Shown here one piece after another: positions 11,701 to 24,100 of a stretch of DNA of 64,000 bases. How positions within the stretch are numbered: the first letter of the stretch is position 1; each line of letters opens with the position of its first letter. Source of the stretch: Onchocerca lupi (Eukaryota > Nematoda > Chromadorea > Rhabditida > Onchocercidae). The DNA lies in contig JAOVVO010000090.1 in assembly GCA_028564675.1 (NCBI GenBank), forward strand, positions 1 through 64,000, in the 5' to 3' direction. The position numbers were made by a program, and so were the translations under genes. A model generated the notes under the pieces. That model saw only the letters and a program-made list of their open reading frames with translations. It was not told where the DNA came from and did not search any database.

Positions 11701-14454
11701 ATAATGAGAAAATTAACAAAACGAAAAATTATATTGAAAATTTCGCAACATAAATTTTTTTTCCTCTTAGGGTCTTTTTCAAAATAAAAAAATAAAAATT
11801 AATAACTACTGTTATTCATTATTTTAAAGTAAAAAAAATTGCTATTATTGAAATCAAAATTGATATAATTTACCAAAGAGTATCGATATAGCTTAGATTA
11901 AAGGAAATCTCCTTAAAAATATTATTTTTTTAAATGATCTGTCCTACATTTGTTGCCATAATTATTAAAAAATAGTTAACTGAAGTATAATAATTTTTGA
12001 TAAAAACTATTTTTTGTTGAGTTACGCAAATTTTGCTATTTTTATTATTAATGATAGAAAATAAAATGAAAATATCCAAGTCATTAAGATCATTAGCCTG
12101 TCGTATCTATGGTACATTATGGCATTGTGATTAAGTATCATTTGATTATAGGAAGTATTATTAAATATCATTCCAGATTGATTCGAAATGTTGCATAAAT
12201 GGTGAAGTGAGTAGAAAATTAACCTTTTAATTAATTCGTAGGCATTCGATTAATTAATTTAATCTATTATAGTAACAAAACATACAGGAAGTTTATTTGC
12301 ACGAATTTGACATCTACTTTTAATCCTCCTCTTTATATTTCTTGAATTTCAAGGAGAAACATTGTGTTGAATTTCAAGGAGAGACATTGTGATTTGTACT
12401 CATTTTGTTACTAAATACAAAAACTATTGAAAATTTAATTCAAACGAAAAGAGACTGTTCACTTCATCAGCCAAGCTTAATTAAAGTAATTAACGAATCA
12501 GCAAAAGTATCTAAAAAAGGCTGGGAATGAAATTTTTTAATTTTTTTTCTTTTTTTCGCAAATGAAAAGCGAAAATGAAATGGATAGATTTGATGGGTTA
12601 GCAAAATTAGATTTGACGGTTCAGCAAAAAATTTATAATATTGTTATAAAATAAGCAAAAATTTTTGTTTTTTTTGATCTCTTATGCAAGGTAAAAAAAT
12701 TTTTTGAAGAGATTTGACAGGCAAAATGTAAAGTGAGGGCAAATTCAAACATTTCAAAAACATCAATCTTATCCTTAAAAGAAATGCATAAAACGAAATT
12801 TGATGAAAATCGTAAGTGAAGAGAATAAAAATAAAAAATATTCGGATAATTGATGCTGTATTAATCAATCATAAATAATTTGATCTAACTGAACAGAAAT
12901 ACAGAGATAAATATTAGATAATATATTCAAATAACTGAGGCTAAATTAATTGGATAGTACAAATCTCAAAAATTTTAATGATTAAAAATTTAATTTAATT
13001 TTTGGAATACACACTTTTTTGGTTCCTTCCCAAGAATTATACAAATGGATCGTACTAATACTTTCCGAGTAGCAGTGTTTCAGAAACCTTGACAAGAAAG
13101 TGAAGTTTTTTTTTCAAATTTTTAAAATCGTCATTACTTACTGAACATTTATTATTAGAGATACGAAACATTATGTGATGTTATCAAAATTTTTATCTTC
13201 AATTCTCATTTTCAGTTTCAATTTTTAATTTTAACGTTTTCATCTATAAAAAAGAAAATATTTATAATAGAAGATATGTTACATATGGTTCATATAATTT
13301 TTTAATAATTAAATTGTTTTTTTCCTATCCATACCTACGAACTTAAATACATGCAACATTTAGAATTTAATAAATTATTAAATTAATTGCCGTAATTATC
13401 TGATTTTAAATTCAATTAGCTTTAAATCATCAACATATTTCAGATGCAAACTTCCAGCAGTTATCTTGCTAAAGATTTTCTTCTGGTGAAAATACTTAAT
13501 TTAAATATTAAACCAAATGATTTTTGCCCCAATTATAAAAATTTTGGTACAATTTTTTCAGACTAAAGTTTGAAATTTGATTTTTTTTATATTTTTGTTT
13601 TAACTATGTTTTATTTTTCGGCAAATTTATTTCAAATTTAATTTACGATAATATACGAAGGCCAATTTTTTTCTTCATTTTTTAAATGATTCATTTATTC
13701 AGAACATTTGAAAAGAAATAAGATTGATTTTTTTATTATTATACTGTGGTATTATTATCATTAAAATTATCAGTTCATTCATTAAAGTCTGTTGTGGTGT
13801 TATCTGATTAAAATAAACGAACTCTAAATGCTTATATCAGAAAAGTCCACATTATTTATTTTTAATAAAAGTAATTTGAAATAAGTAATTTTGTATCAAA
13901 TATTCTCCAAATTTTCAAATGTATTCATTATGCGCCTTTGCTCATTTTCAATCTTTCTGGCAAATTTTTATCTGCACGATATCTTAACCAATATATTATC
14001 TTGATATTCGATAATTAAATAAAAATATTACTAATTACTATTAAGTCTTATTTAATTAATCAAGCATGAAAAACTTTTAATTTATCTATTCCATAAGAAG
14101 CAAGAAAATATATGTTATTTCGGAAATTGAAATTTATCTATTTTCCCTAACATCTACCATAAAGTTAATTATCAGTAGTGATATGTTAACAAGAAATGGT
14201 ATATAGCTTACATTTTTCACATGTGGAAAAAAAAAAGAATTGCTGCTAAATTTGTTGATATATTTTCAAAAAAAAAAAAAAAAAAATAGCTAATTGGGAT
14301 TAATAAATATGAAAGGGAGGAGTGGAAAGCAAATCTGAAAAATTCCTAAAAATATTTTTTTCAATTCATTTCTTTGTTATTTAATTAATAAAAAAAAAAA
14401 AATTATATTTTCTTACATTCTATTGATGTTTAGAAAAATAATTCGCAAGTTGGC
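8776..14454. other. Long A+T-rich intergenic region, no gene seen
   Basis: No open frame here has coding-like composition or recognisable motifs. The only structures are homopolymers, a degenerate alternating tract near 11040-11220 and the 25-base tandem repeat at 12342-12391. Confidence 0.45.
12342..12391. repeat. 25-base tandem duplication
   Basis: The unit TTGAATTTCAAGGAGAAACA plus TTGTG occurs twice head to tail with one base difference (A/G). It is noncoding as far as I can see. Confidence 0.8.
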
Positions 14455-14650
14455 TCCAACTAATTCATGTAAATATTCGTTTGTTCAAAATCTTAAATGC
14501 CCGAAAGTTTCTTAAATACCCGTCTTGTCTATATACAAACACGCGCCCATTCGAATGCAACGTTTTCGCAAATTTTCAAATCAGTCGATGAAAAATTGAA
14601 AGATTGAAATGTGTGAGGAGTAACAACGAACCTTTACATTTTTAGATTAT
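14455..14650 (+). repeat. Dispersed repeat R, copy A
   Basis: It shares an ordered set of words with the other R copies: TTCGTTTGTTCAAAATCTTAA, then a tATA-rich stretch, ACACGCGCCCATTCGAATGC, then AAATTTTCAAATCAGTCGAT, and a terminal AACGAACCTTTACATTTTT. Comparable words appear at 16200-16330, 37130-37860, 51115-51330 (reverse) and 56770-56900. I infer a DNA-element family with related ends. No coding capacity is seen in it. Confidence 0.6.
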
Positions 14651-14720
14651 TATCATTTTATAATGATTAGTTTGAAAGTTTTACATTTGTTAAATCATAA
14701 AAGATGTTATTAAATGTGCA

Positions 14721-15180
14721 ATTTATTCGAAACCGCTCAATAATGTCTCTGTTTAAACACTGTTTTTCTTAAAAATAATGTTATAAATTTTATGCGATAC
14801 AGTAGCCAAGCAATATTATTTCATCCGAAGAAAGGGATGGACTTGAAAAGTTGAATTTATTGCATAGGAAAAGAAAAAAAAAAAGGATAAGAGAAAAGGA
14901 GGATCTTCATTTCGATTATTTCATATAATATAATGCATTCAACATTTCAGGCAACCACATCATGTGGTAATGGAAATTTCAAATGTACTCCTTCCTTCCA
15001 TTTCAATTACAATTTATAAGCTTATTGTTTTTCCGACTAAATATGTAACTGTAAAATTTGATTACTTTTGAATAATCTTTGATCTTAATACCGCTTTTCT
15101 AAATTTAATTAATGAATTTATTCGAAACCAGTCAATAATGTCTATGCTTAAACACTGTGTAGCTTGAAAAAATAAATAAA
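14721..15180. repeat. Pair of ~65-base direct repeats
   Basis: ATTTATTCGAAACC, then TCAATAATGTCT and TTAAACACTGT, occurs at 14721-14785 and again at 15116-15180 with a few substitutions. The spacer holds no gene. Confidence 0.65.
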
Positions 15181-16136
15181 GAAGTAATATCTTAAAAAAT
15201 AAATAATCAATATCAGTTTTTTTTATTTTGATTGTAATATTATTGCAAAATTTTTGGTTGATTAATGAATTGATCGAATTATTTATTCATCATTTGCTCG
15301 AAAATTTAGTAAAAAGCAATACTTTTGATTTTATTTTTTTTTAAATTACTAAATTTATAATTCTACTATAATTGCTAGTTGTTTCTCTACTTATGAAAAA
15401 CTAACATTTTCGAAAACCAATTAAAATTATTTCTCTTTCATTTCTTTATAGTAATATTAAAAAAGAAGAAAAAAAAGGAAAATGAAACTGCATTAAAAGT
15501 TTGTATTTCTTCACAATAACAAATTATTTTCGATTGCAATTTATCTAACTAATTGATTCATGCATATGTAAATAGACTCAATTAAATCATCTACCATTTA
15601 ATTATTTTTTACTCATGAAAAAATACCGTTTCAATTACTTAGTAATAAAAAGAAGATTTTACATTAATTTCAGAAAGATTTGAGAATTTTCATTGTTAAG
15701 TTTTTTAGAAAATTTTACCCAACAAATATTTCTTTGCATAAATACTTTAGTCATTTTGCTGATTTTTTTCCATAATTTGCTCAATTTCAAGATTTGAAGC
15801 AGTATTCATTCCAAAAAAATAGCAAGATTCTTTCATCAGCGTTTATTCTGGCGTACTTTTAGAATTGGCACTTAATAATTTATTTGATTTTATTTGAAAA
15901 TTTTAAAGAAGTTTTCGAATTTTTTTGCTGTAGCAATTATTTTTTGCAATCCTATATCAAATTTCCGCTTAGCTAACAATTTAATAGCTATCAATGAGCC
16001 TGATTTAAATTAATTGCTAATTTCATGGTATTTGACATTTGTTGTTCTCGCCATATGCTAACTATCAGTTTTTGGCATTCAAAGAAGCTTTTATACTTCA
16101 TTTGTAGATTTGATATGATTTTTTTCATCAATAGAC

Positions 16137-16335
16137 TACGGCCTGCGTGGCCGTCCAATTAATCCATATGGAGCGGCTACTCTTCGTATAAATAGTTCAA
16201 ATTCAATTTTTTTAAAATAAAAACACGCATCTATTCGAATTAAACATTGTGTCAAATTTTCAAAGCAATCGATAAAGAACTTGCAACGCTGTATCAAAAG
16301 CCACAACGAACATTTACATTTCATTTTCATAACTT
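16137..16335 (+). repeat. Dispersed repeat R, copy B
   Basis: It begins with a GC-rich palindromic block (CGGCCTGCGTGGCCG) whose core GCGTGGCCG is also at the outer edge of the 37 kb copy on the reverse strand. It continues through ACACGCATCTATTCGAATTA and CAAAGCAATCGATAAAGAAC to CAACGAACATTTACATTT. The last phrase, reversed, is the start motif AAATGTAAATGTTCG of the family. Confidence 0.6.
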
Positions 16336-16560
16336 AACACTACGATGTTCTTTTGCTTATGTTTATGTTTTTGAAGTTTTTGGAAAAGCAATTAAGTAAT
16401 TCAAGTAATTTGGTCGATCGATTGAGTAATTTGATGTAAAAATGAATATACTTCGGATTGTAGCTTGAATATATCAAACTTGATTGATCAAATTCCCAAA
16501 ATTCAACTGCACTTAATTGACTAAGTTTGCAATTTCTTTTTTAGTTTTTTCATTCTTAAA

Positions 16561-16597
16561 TTTCAGTTTTTTTATGAACGAAAAAAAATATCAATGA
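16561..16597 (+). promoter_or_regulatory. 5' leader of the receptor gene: candidate splice/trans-splice acceptor and overlapping upstream ORF
   Basis: AAATTTCAG ends at 16566, a good acceptor, which could receive an upstream leader exon or a spliced leader. A short upstream ORF starts at ATG 16574 (MNEKKYQ) and its TGA (16595-16597) overlaps the receptor start ATG (16594-16596) in the arrangement ATGA. If the acceptor is used, every mature transcript carries the overlap, which would be expected to limit or couple initiation at the receptor start. Confidence 0.45.
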
Positions 16598-19500
16598 ATC
16601 TGTTAGGAAGTATGGAAAACAATGATAATGATAAACATCTACCATTGTGTAGCATTTGCATGGGTTCTTCGGATTCAAAATATATGGTAAGTTAATTCTG
16701 CATTATTTGCTAATTTAATACTTAGTTTTCAATTAAAATTTTATATCAGGATCCTTTCAAAGAATAAAAAAATCATTTTTTGTAGGTAATTTCTTATTTC
16801 CATTTCTAGTGACTTCTTTTATTTTACCAGAAAATCCAAAGCCTGATTTCATTACTTCATATTTTTACTAGTTTTTAGTTTCTTATCAATTCTTTCTAGA
16901 TTTCAAATTGAATTACAAACATTCATTTAAAACAAATTATTAGCTAGTGCTAACCAAAATATAATTAGAAAAAAAATTGTTGTGAAATTGATAAGAAATT
17001 AATCAATGAAGAAAAAGATTATACTTTAACTCAATGTTTGACTTAGCCCCAGTTAACGCTTGCTAAAAATGGTCCATTCGGAGCACTCAATCTCGAATTT
17101 AGGGAATTTGAATTATTAATTTTTGAATTTAAAACAAATTTAAAAAACGGAACTGAAATCAACCAAAAAGTTTCGTATTTTCAGAGATACAATTTGGCTA
17201 TATCTGGTGTAATATTACCAATTATCGGTTTTATTGGAATTATCGGGAATTCTCTGGTAATGACAGTTTATGGGAATATTGAGCAACGAAACTATTCAAC
17301 AAATATTTATTTGGCTGCTTTAGCATTCAGTGATTTTTCTATGATATGGACAGCGATTGTTCTATACAGTATAGAAGCCTGGAGACATCATGGCCCAGTA
17401 GGTATGAATTTCAGGTTTTAATTGATTTTTCTATCCTTTTTGTGATATTATTTATCAAAGAAATGTTTTGATGTATCAATCAATTCACAATGTTTCATTA
17501 CTTTCAAAACGTTTGAATTTTAAAATTCGATCAATTTATTGAATGGAAATTTCTTTTTTTTTTGTTATTATGCATTTAAGTTATTTCAATAACTTCGAAT
17601 AGTCCAAGTTATTTTAAATTATTATTAAATTTATTTTTACTTAATTTTTTTTGAGTTATATTAATTATTTTAACTTATTATTTCGCTATTTGCTTATCCA
17701 AAATTCATTGTTCATTTATTTATTTTTCTTTTCAAAATTAAATAAATTTCAAACAAGTTTTTAAAATTTCGGAATTGAAATTAAAATTTAAATTTTAAAT
17801 ATTAATACTTTTAGTTTTATCAGTTATTTATGTTAGAAGTGCAGAATTTGTTTTTCCAATCAGTACTATGCTGCAAACTACTTCTGTTTATTTTTGTGTT
17901 GCTGCAGCTGCTGATTCTTTCGTTCGAATTGTTTTATCAGCAAAAATCAGAGATAAAATTTGCACGCCAAGGTATAAATTTAAATGTAACAAACTTAGTT
18001 TCAAAAAATTACTAAACTTTGTTGCTATGATTTAAAATATTGTTTAGTAGTTTCAGATGCTTGAAATGAAATTTATAAAAATTTTCCCTAATAATATTAA
18101 CTTCTTTCGATGCAATCGGATTTACTTTCTTATATAAAAGTTGATAAAAACTTCGGAAGTTAATTCAAATTATTTTAGGATTTTGAGATTTAACAAAAAC
18201 TTTTTAAATAGAAATGATTTAAAAAAAAATCGATTTTTTTACTTTCTTTCGTTTACTTCAAATTGCAATTAACAAGTAAATTATTAATAATTAATTTACC
18301 ATACAATCCATTGCTAAGAAAAATTAAAATTCATAGTATAAGTAAACTAAAAATGATAGATCAACGGATAAATTAGAAGCTAACGATTGATGAATTTGAT
18401 GTAAAAACATATTAATAACAATTATATTACGATGATCCACCATCTGGAATCGAAGAACCATATCGATCGGCTCCATAAATCATTGATTTTTAATAAATAA
18501 TCAATTTTGATTTCACCAGAACTATCATTTTTACTGAATTTCATGGAGGAACCAATTTTGATATTTCGTTCGATCAGAAAATTTTATTTATGTGCCTTGA
18601 AAACATGAAAATAGCTTTAAACTAAATTTTTATAAAATTGAATTATTCAAATTGTATTTCTTACATCGTTTACAATCTTTTTCTCTTCTTCTCTTCACAT
18701 CTCTCATTTTTTTTCCTTTCTTCTCCTTAATTTGACAAAATTTATAGAAAAATAGAATTTCCTCATAATAGCTTTTCTCAACAAAGAAAAATTGAAGAAA
18801 TTTTCTTTAAATAATTGTTTTCAAGTAGTTTTTTTTTTCTTTTGGTAATTTGCCATTTTTTCTTGACCAAACTCCTCGTTTTTTTTTTTTTTTCTTTTAA
18901 TGAAATTCTTCGTATTATTTGAATTTCCAAAAAATTTTTAATTCTTTTATTATCTTTAAAATTTCTGAATTTTCAAATTTAATGTTAAATTGATTTCTTC
19001 AAAATTTTGTTGTTAAATTTCTTTTCAGATTTTTGATAAATTTACTAATTTTTAAAAACTAATGAATTTTTGGTTTCGCAAAAAGTTCTATCCTTAAAAT
19101 ATTATATTCTTTGATAACTCAGTAAATGAGTAAAAAAAGAGGCAAATTGATTTGTTTATATTTAGTCATTTATTTATTATTCCACTGGTTTAGGCAGAAT
19201 TTGTTGTAATAATCAATAAGAAAAAACAAAGCAAAATATATGGCAGGAATATTTCATTCCCATAAATCTTATCACAATAAAAAAAGATATTACCATTTAT
19301 TGGATGAACTACAAATAAATTCTTTAAATCACTGAAAATATTTGATGAGAAATAAAACAAACAATTAGAGGTATTATTTAAAATAAATTCCAAAAAAAAA
19401 AAAAACTTCAATAATAATCGATTCTAATCGATTATTCAACAATGTTATTATTTCAATAAACATTTCATTGATTTAAAATGACTAAAAAAATGCATTGTTG

Positions 19501-21162
19501 TAAGTAAAGAATAAAATCAATCAATACTGCTATTTTTTATCATTATGTTGTTTTAATTATGAAAAAAAAAAAAAACCATATTTGAATCAATTTTTCAGAT
19601 TTGCTCGATTACTTGTATTATCAATCGCAATAATATCATTTCTGTATAATGTGCCGCATTTTTTTGAATTAAAAATTATTGATTGTATCGACGAAACACG
19701 AAATAATACATTATCAGTTCAAGTTTGTCCTACTGGTATGATAATAATATTAACTAATTGTTTCAATATAATTATAATTTCTAAACATTACAATATTTAT
19801 TGTCTACAGCAAATTATAAACATGCATTTATCTAAACATTTTTAAATCATTTTTTCGCAATTTCAAAAACACTTCATAATAAGAAAATAAATTTATTAAT
19901 TTGAATTAATAATCATTAAATAATTGCAACATTTCAATGAAAATTCAGGAATTCTTGGAAATCTATAAAATTTAATTTTTTAAAATTTTTTAAAACGAAT
20001 TTTCAAAAATTTCAGATATTTATTTCATTTTTTTATTTCCATCAATAATTAATTTTGAGAACTTCGAAACAATGCACTTTATTATGAATTATATTATACC
20101 TATATGTATACGATATTTATGGCTGCTGGACCACTCGTAATTATTGTTACACTAAATGCATCAATTGTTCGAGTTGTACTCAAAAATGGCGCTTCTGGTA
20201 GGAAATTTTGAAATTTCAATGATTCTTTCTTATTTAATGCTTAACATTACATTTTAATTTGGCAACTTATCACAAAACTTTTTAAATATAAATAGTTAGA
20301 CATGAGACAAACAAATAAAGCTAAAATGAATTTTTGAAGAAAAAGCAAAAAATATAAATTATCGTTTAGTAGCGAACAATATCTTCTTCTCAATTTTGGA
20401 TTAATAAATTTGAATTCAGAGGAATTTTTTTCATTCATTAATTAATTTAATTTATTATTCATTCTTCAAAGTATAAAAAAAAAGAAAATAAATAATAGAT
20501 TGAAATGAATTAATTCATCAGCGCTTTTATTACAGAGGATTCTGATACGATTAGTCTTATAGTCGTCGTTTTCATGTTTATCTTCTGTAATTCAGCTGCT
20601 CTTTTGGTCAATTTTATCGAAATGTTCTTTGCTGATAAGGTTTTATTCGATTTTTCTTCCAAAATTTTGCTTTTTGTATCTAAAAAAAGAAAATACATTG
20701 ATTAAAAATCTGGAAATTAATCAATAACTCAAAAATTTCAATCTATTAAAAATTATTCAATTGCCATATTAAAAAAGTATGGCAAATCCAATCAATAATT
20801 TAATCCTCATATTTTATATTATCCTTGTGGAAATGAAATGGCAAAAGAAAAAAAAAAAAAAAAGCTTGTTGTAACAATTTTCAATTTTTTATCTCAGAAA
20901 TATAATCTTTAGAAATTAATTGATCTTTTTTATTTATTATAAAAAATGCTTCTAAAAAAAGCGGGAAAAAAAATTCTTATAGTTTTACGATGCATTGATA
21001 TATTTGGTTGATATGTCCAATCTACTGGTAATTATCAATTGTACCGGCAATTTTTTTTGTTATTTATTCCTTGGTGGAAGCTTCAGACGTACACTTCGAA
21101 AAATTCTAATTGGATGGTCTAACCAATTTTATTTGGAATCCTTCATCGACTATCAACAATAA
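16594..21162 (+). CDS. FMRFamide-receptor-type class A GPCR, 7 exons
   Basis: Exons 16594-16686, 17185-17401, 17824-17971, 19599-19735, 20060-20197, 20536-20639 and 20983-21162 join in matching phase to 1017 bases, 338 aa plus TAA. The extracellular N-terminus is short (~32 residues). TM1 has GIIGNSLV, TM2 has NIYLAALAFSDF, and TM3 follows PISTMLQTTSVYF. TM4 ends in YNVPHFFE, close to the YNxPRFFE hallmark of FMRFamide/myosuppressin-like receptors. ECL2 carries two cysteines. TM5 has AAGPLVIIVTLNASIV, TM6 has FIFCNSAALLVNFIE, and TM7 has NFFCYLFLG in place of NPxxY. The C-terminal tail is short. The expected (E/D)RY at the end of TM3 reads D134-S-F, so the usual arginine is absent. Exon 5 uses an acceptor TTTTGAG rather than TTTCAG, chosen because the alternative frame stops. 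The family role is plasma-membrane neuropeptide signalling through G proteins; the ligand is unknown. Confidence 0.82.
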
Positions 21163-24100
21163 TTGCATTTCGAAGAGTCATCATCGAATTCAAATTCTGA
21201 TAAATAATCAGAAAAATAAGGAAAAATGAAGGGACGAAGAATGAGGGAAAAGCTCATCATTTATTTTAACCATCATTTCATTCTGTTCTATTGTATTTTA
21301 TTTTATTTCATTTTATTTCCTCTTTTTCTTCGTTTATTTTATTCATCTTTTTCTATTTTCGGCTTATATTTTATCATCTTTTTTAATTTAATTACTGGTC
21401 AATTTTCATACCCAGTTTTTTTCCTTTTCTTTTTTTCTTTCATTCAAAACTTTAATTCCTTGCAATTTATTCATCGCCTATTTATAAGCCAAATTCATTT
21501 ATTGTAATTGAATATTCTAAAGGAAAAGAGAACAATTTAAGAAAACATAAATTGAATTTCGATAGTTTAAATTTATAACATTGTATGTAAATTTATCACT
21601 TGCTCTGATTTGATAACATTATTGATTATTATCAAAATTTAGATCCATCTGAAATAAATTAAAGATATCATATTAAATTCTTTCTTCAGCAGAACTATCA
21701 GCAATCATCAACAAAAGGTTAAATGATGAAATATCCGCTTGCAATTTAGGTTTGAAAGTTTCTTAGAATACTTTTCACCAAGTTTTTCATCATATAACTG
21801 GTATACTGTTGCAACATGATATGAGAAATTTTCAAGTTAGATTTCTGAAGCAAATCTTGATAGTACTGATGTGATATTAAATTCATATTTTGTTTCGGAT
21901 GCAACAATAATATAGTATTTCAAAATAGTTATTAACAAAAATAATTTTGAAAAGAATTGAAAATCAAAATTTCAATTTGCAATTCCGGAAATGCGATATG
22001 ATTGTATTCGTTTTATGCATGTATTTAAATTTAATATTTTGAGAAGTGATAAAAATAAAATAATTCATTTCGAAGAAATAATGATTTGCATAACAATGAA
22101 AATTTTAAAAATCAATCGAAATAAATCGAATTCATCACTTTTCCATTTTTCCATTCATCACCAATTATTATCTTTTATCTTTATTCACTGTTATATCTCA
22201 TTTTATTCAGGATTAGAATCATTCTTTATCATATTCTTCAATTCATCTTATTTTTTGTTAAAAGAAGCATAAGTAAATAGCATTCACAATTCAATAAATC
22301 TTAATTTCTCTCTAAAAAAAAAAAAAAAAATTGTATTTTCTGGCTGCCGTTCAGTTGAAAAAAAACGGATTTTTTTGCTTTTGAAACGGAAAAAGAAAGC
22401 TCTAAAAGCATTAATGCATAAATTCTTTTAAAATGCATTATCTGAACATTTAGATTTTGAATAAAAATTTTTTTCTTCTTGCTTTCTAATGCACGCAAAA
22501 TTCCACTGAATCATTTCTTTTTTAATTTTCAAAATTTCATGCTTGAAATTATGAGACACACACATTTTTTTTTGAACTATTTATTGAATTTTAATTGTGA
22601 TAAATTGTTAAATATTTATCGAATAAAGATTTTCTTCTGCTGAAACTTGTCAAAGTTTGAAAAGGAGAATTCTTTTTTCTTTAACTTGTTACTGTTCAAA
22701 TTGAGGAATATTTTTAAGAACATTCATTGAACTAACATGAAGAATAGTTTTTTTTTCAACTTCATGGCAATTAATATATATAAATTTAACATTCAAATCA
22801 TTTTAAATTAGAATTGAAAAATTTTCGAGAATATTTTTATAATAAGAAAATTTTCCAATTTAACGAATTAGCTGATAACGGGAATAATTTCTTTTCCAGT
22901 AAATTTCCTTCTTTGAAATTTTTAAGAAAATTTGAAGAACAAATTATACATTGATTGCATTGCTAAAAATGCCCATATAAATCGCATATTTTATTTCAAA
23001 TGCTTATGTGATTTTATTTAAAATTTTGAATAATTGTTTGATTTTTATTCAAATTTTAATTATATTTGGAAGAATTGCTTGCTGTAATTTTTTTGAAACT
23101 GTTTTTCGCTCTATTTTTGATTTGTGTCAGAAAATAATTTTGCTTCTTTATGTTACATATATAAATATATTGCTCAGAATAAGTTTCAACTCTATTGTTG
23201 ACGAATTGCCAGTGTTTAATTCCTAATTTAAATAAGTGAATTAATTAATTATTCAAAATAATTACCTACGATTAAAATAAAAGATTTAATTATATTTATG
23301 TATAGATTTTTCATATATATATATAAGAAATGAAAAATGAATAATTTTCAATATGTTTGTGCTTTTGTTAGCTAATTTTTATATTTCTTTGAAATAGAAC
23401 ATGAATATTCGTGGAATATTATTGAAAAAATTATCTGAAATTGAACTAAATAATTGAAAAGAAATTTTTATTTGACTTCTGAATTGTTAAGAAGAGCTAA
23501 AATTGAAAGAAATATTTTGGCGTTTCATTATTTCAATAAAAGTAAGAATTCAGAAAAAATTATTCAGCAAAATGAATGAAAAATAAAATCAGCCGTGAAA
23601 AATTGTTTAAATCCATTGAATGATAAATGAGCAGAATTAAAATAACAAAAGTTCTCTTTTAGAAAATTCTTTTTTATCAATCATTTGTGAACGGTTAACA
23701 CATTATACTAAACTGTTTGCTAGTTATACACATCATTATTAAATGAAAATGATTGATAATTTACTCTAATTAATAACTGATGAATTACTTCCAATACAAT
23801 AAACTTTCTCACATTTCACACATTTCCTGAATTTCTGCAAGTAAGAGAATTGATCACAAAATTTGTCATGATAATTATATTGTTGATCGCAAAGTTAGTC
23901 ATGATAATCAGGAAATTGTTTGTGATAAAAATTAGTGAATGATGGAATAGGAAATATGATTATATTAGCAAAATCGATGACATTCACGTAAGCTCTTATA
24001 ACTACTTAATTCGTAAACAAATTAATTATTATCGTTGCCTAACTAAATTCTAATTAAATAATGACGAATTAACAAATAATCGAAGTGCTTAATGAAGAAA

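Noticed and set aside
17830..18015. Hydrophobic 61-codon frame overlapping receptor exon 3
   Set aside because: It is another frame of the exon; the frame used in the gene model gives TM3 and joins in phase.
21226..21507. 93-codon Phe/Ile/Leu-rich frame downstream of the receptor
   Set aside because: Pyrimidine-rich low-complexity DNA gives an artificial hydrophobic peptide; no splice link to the receptor, which ends at TAA 21162.
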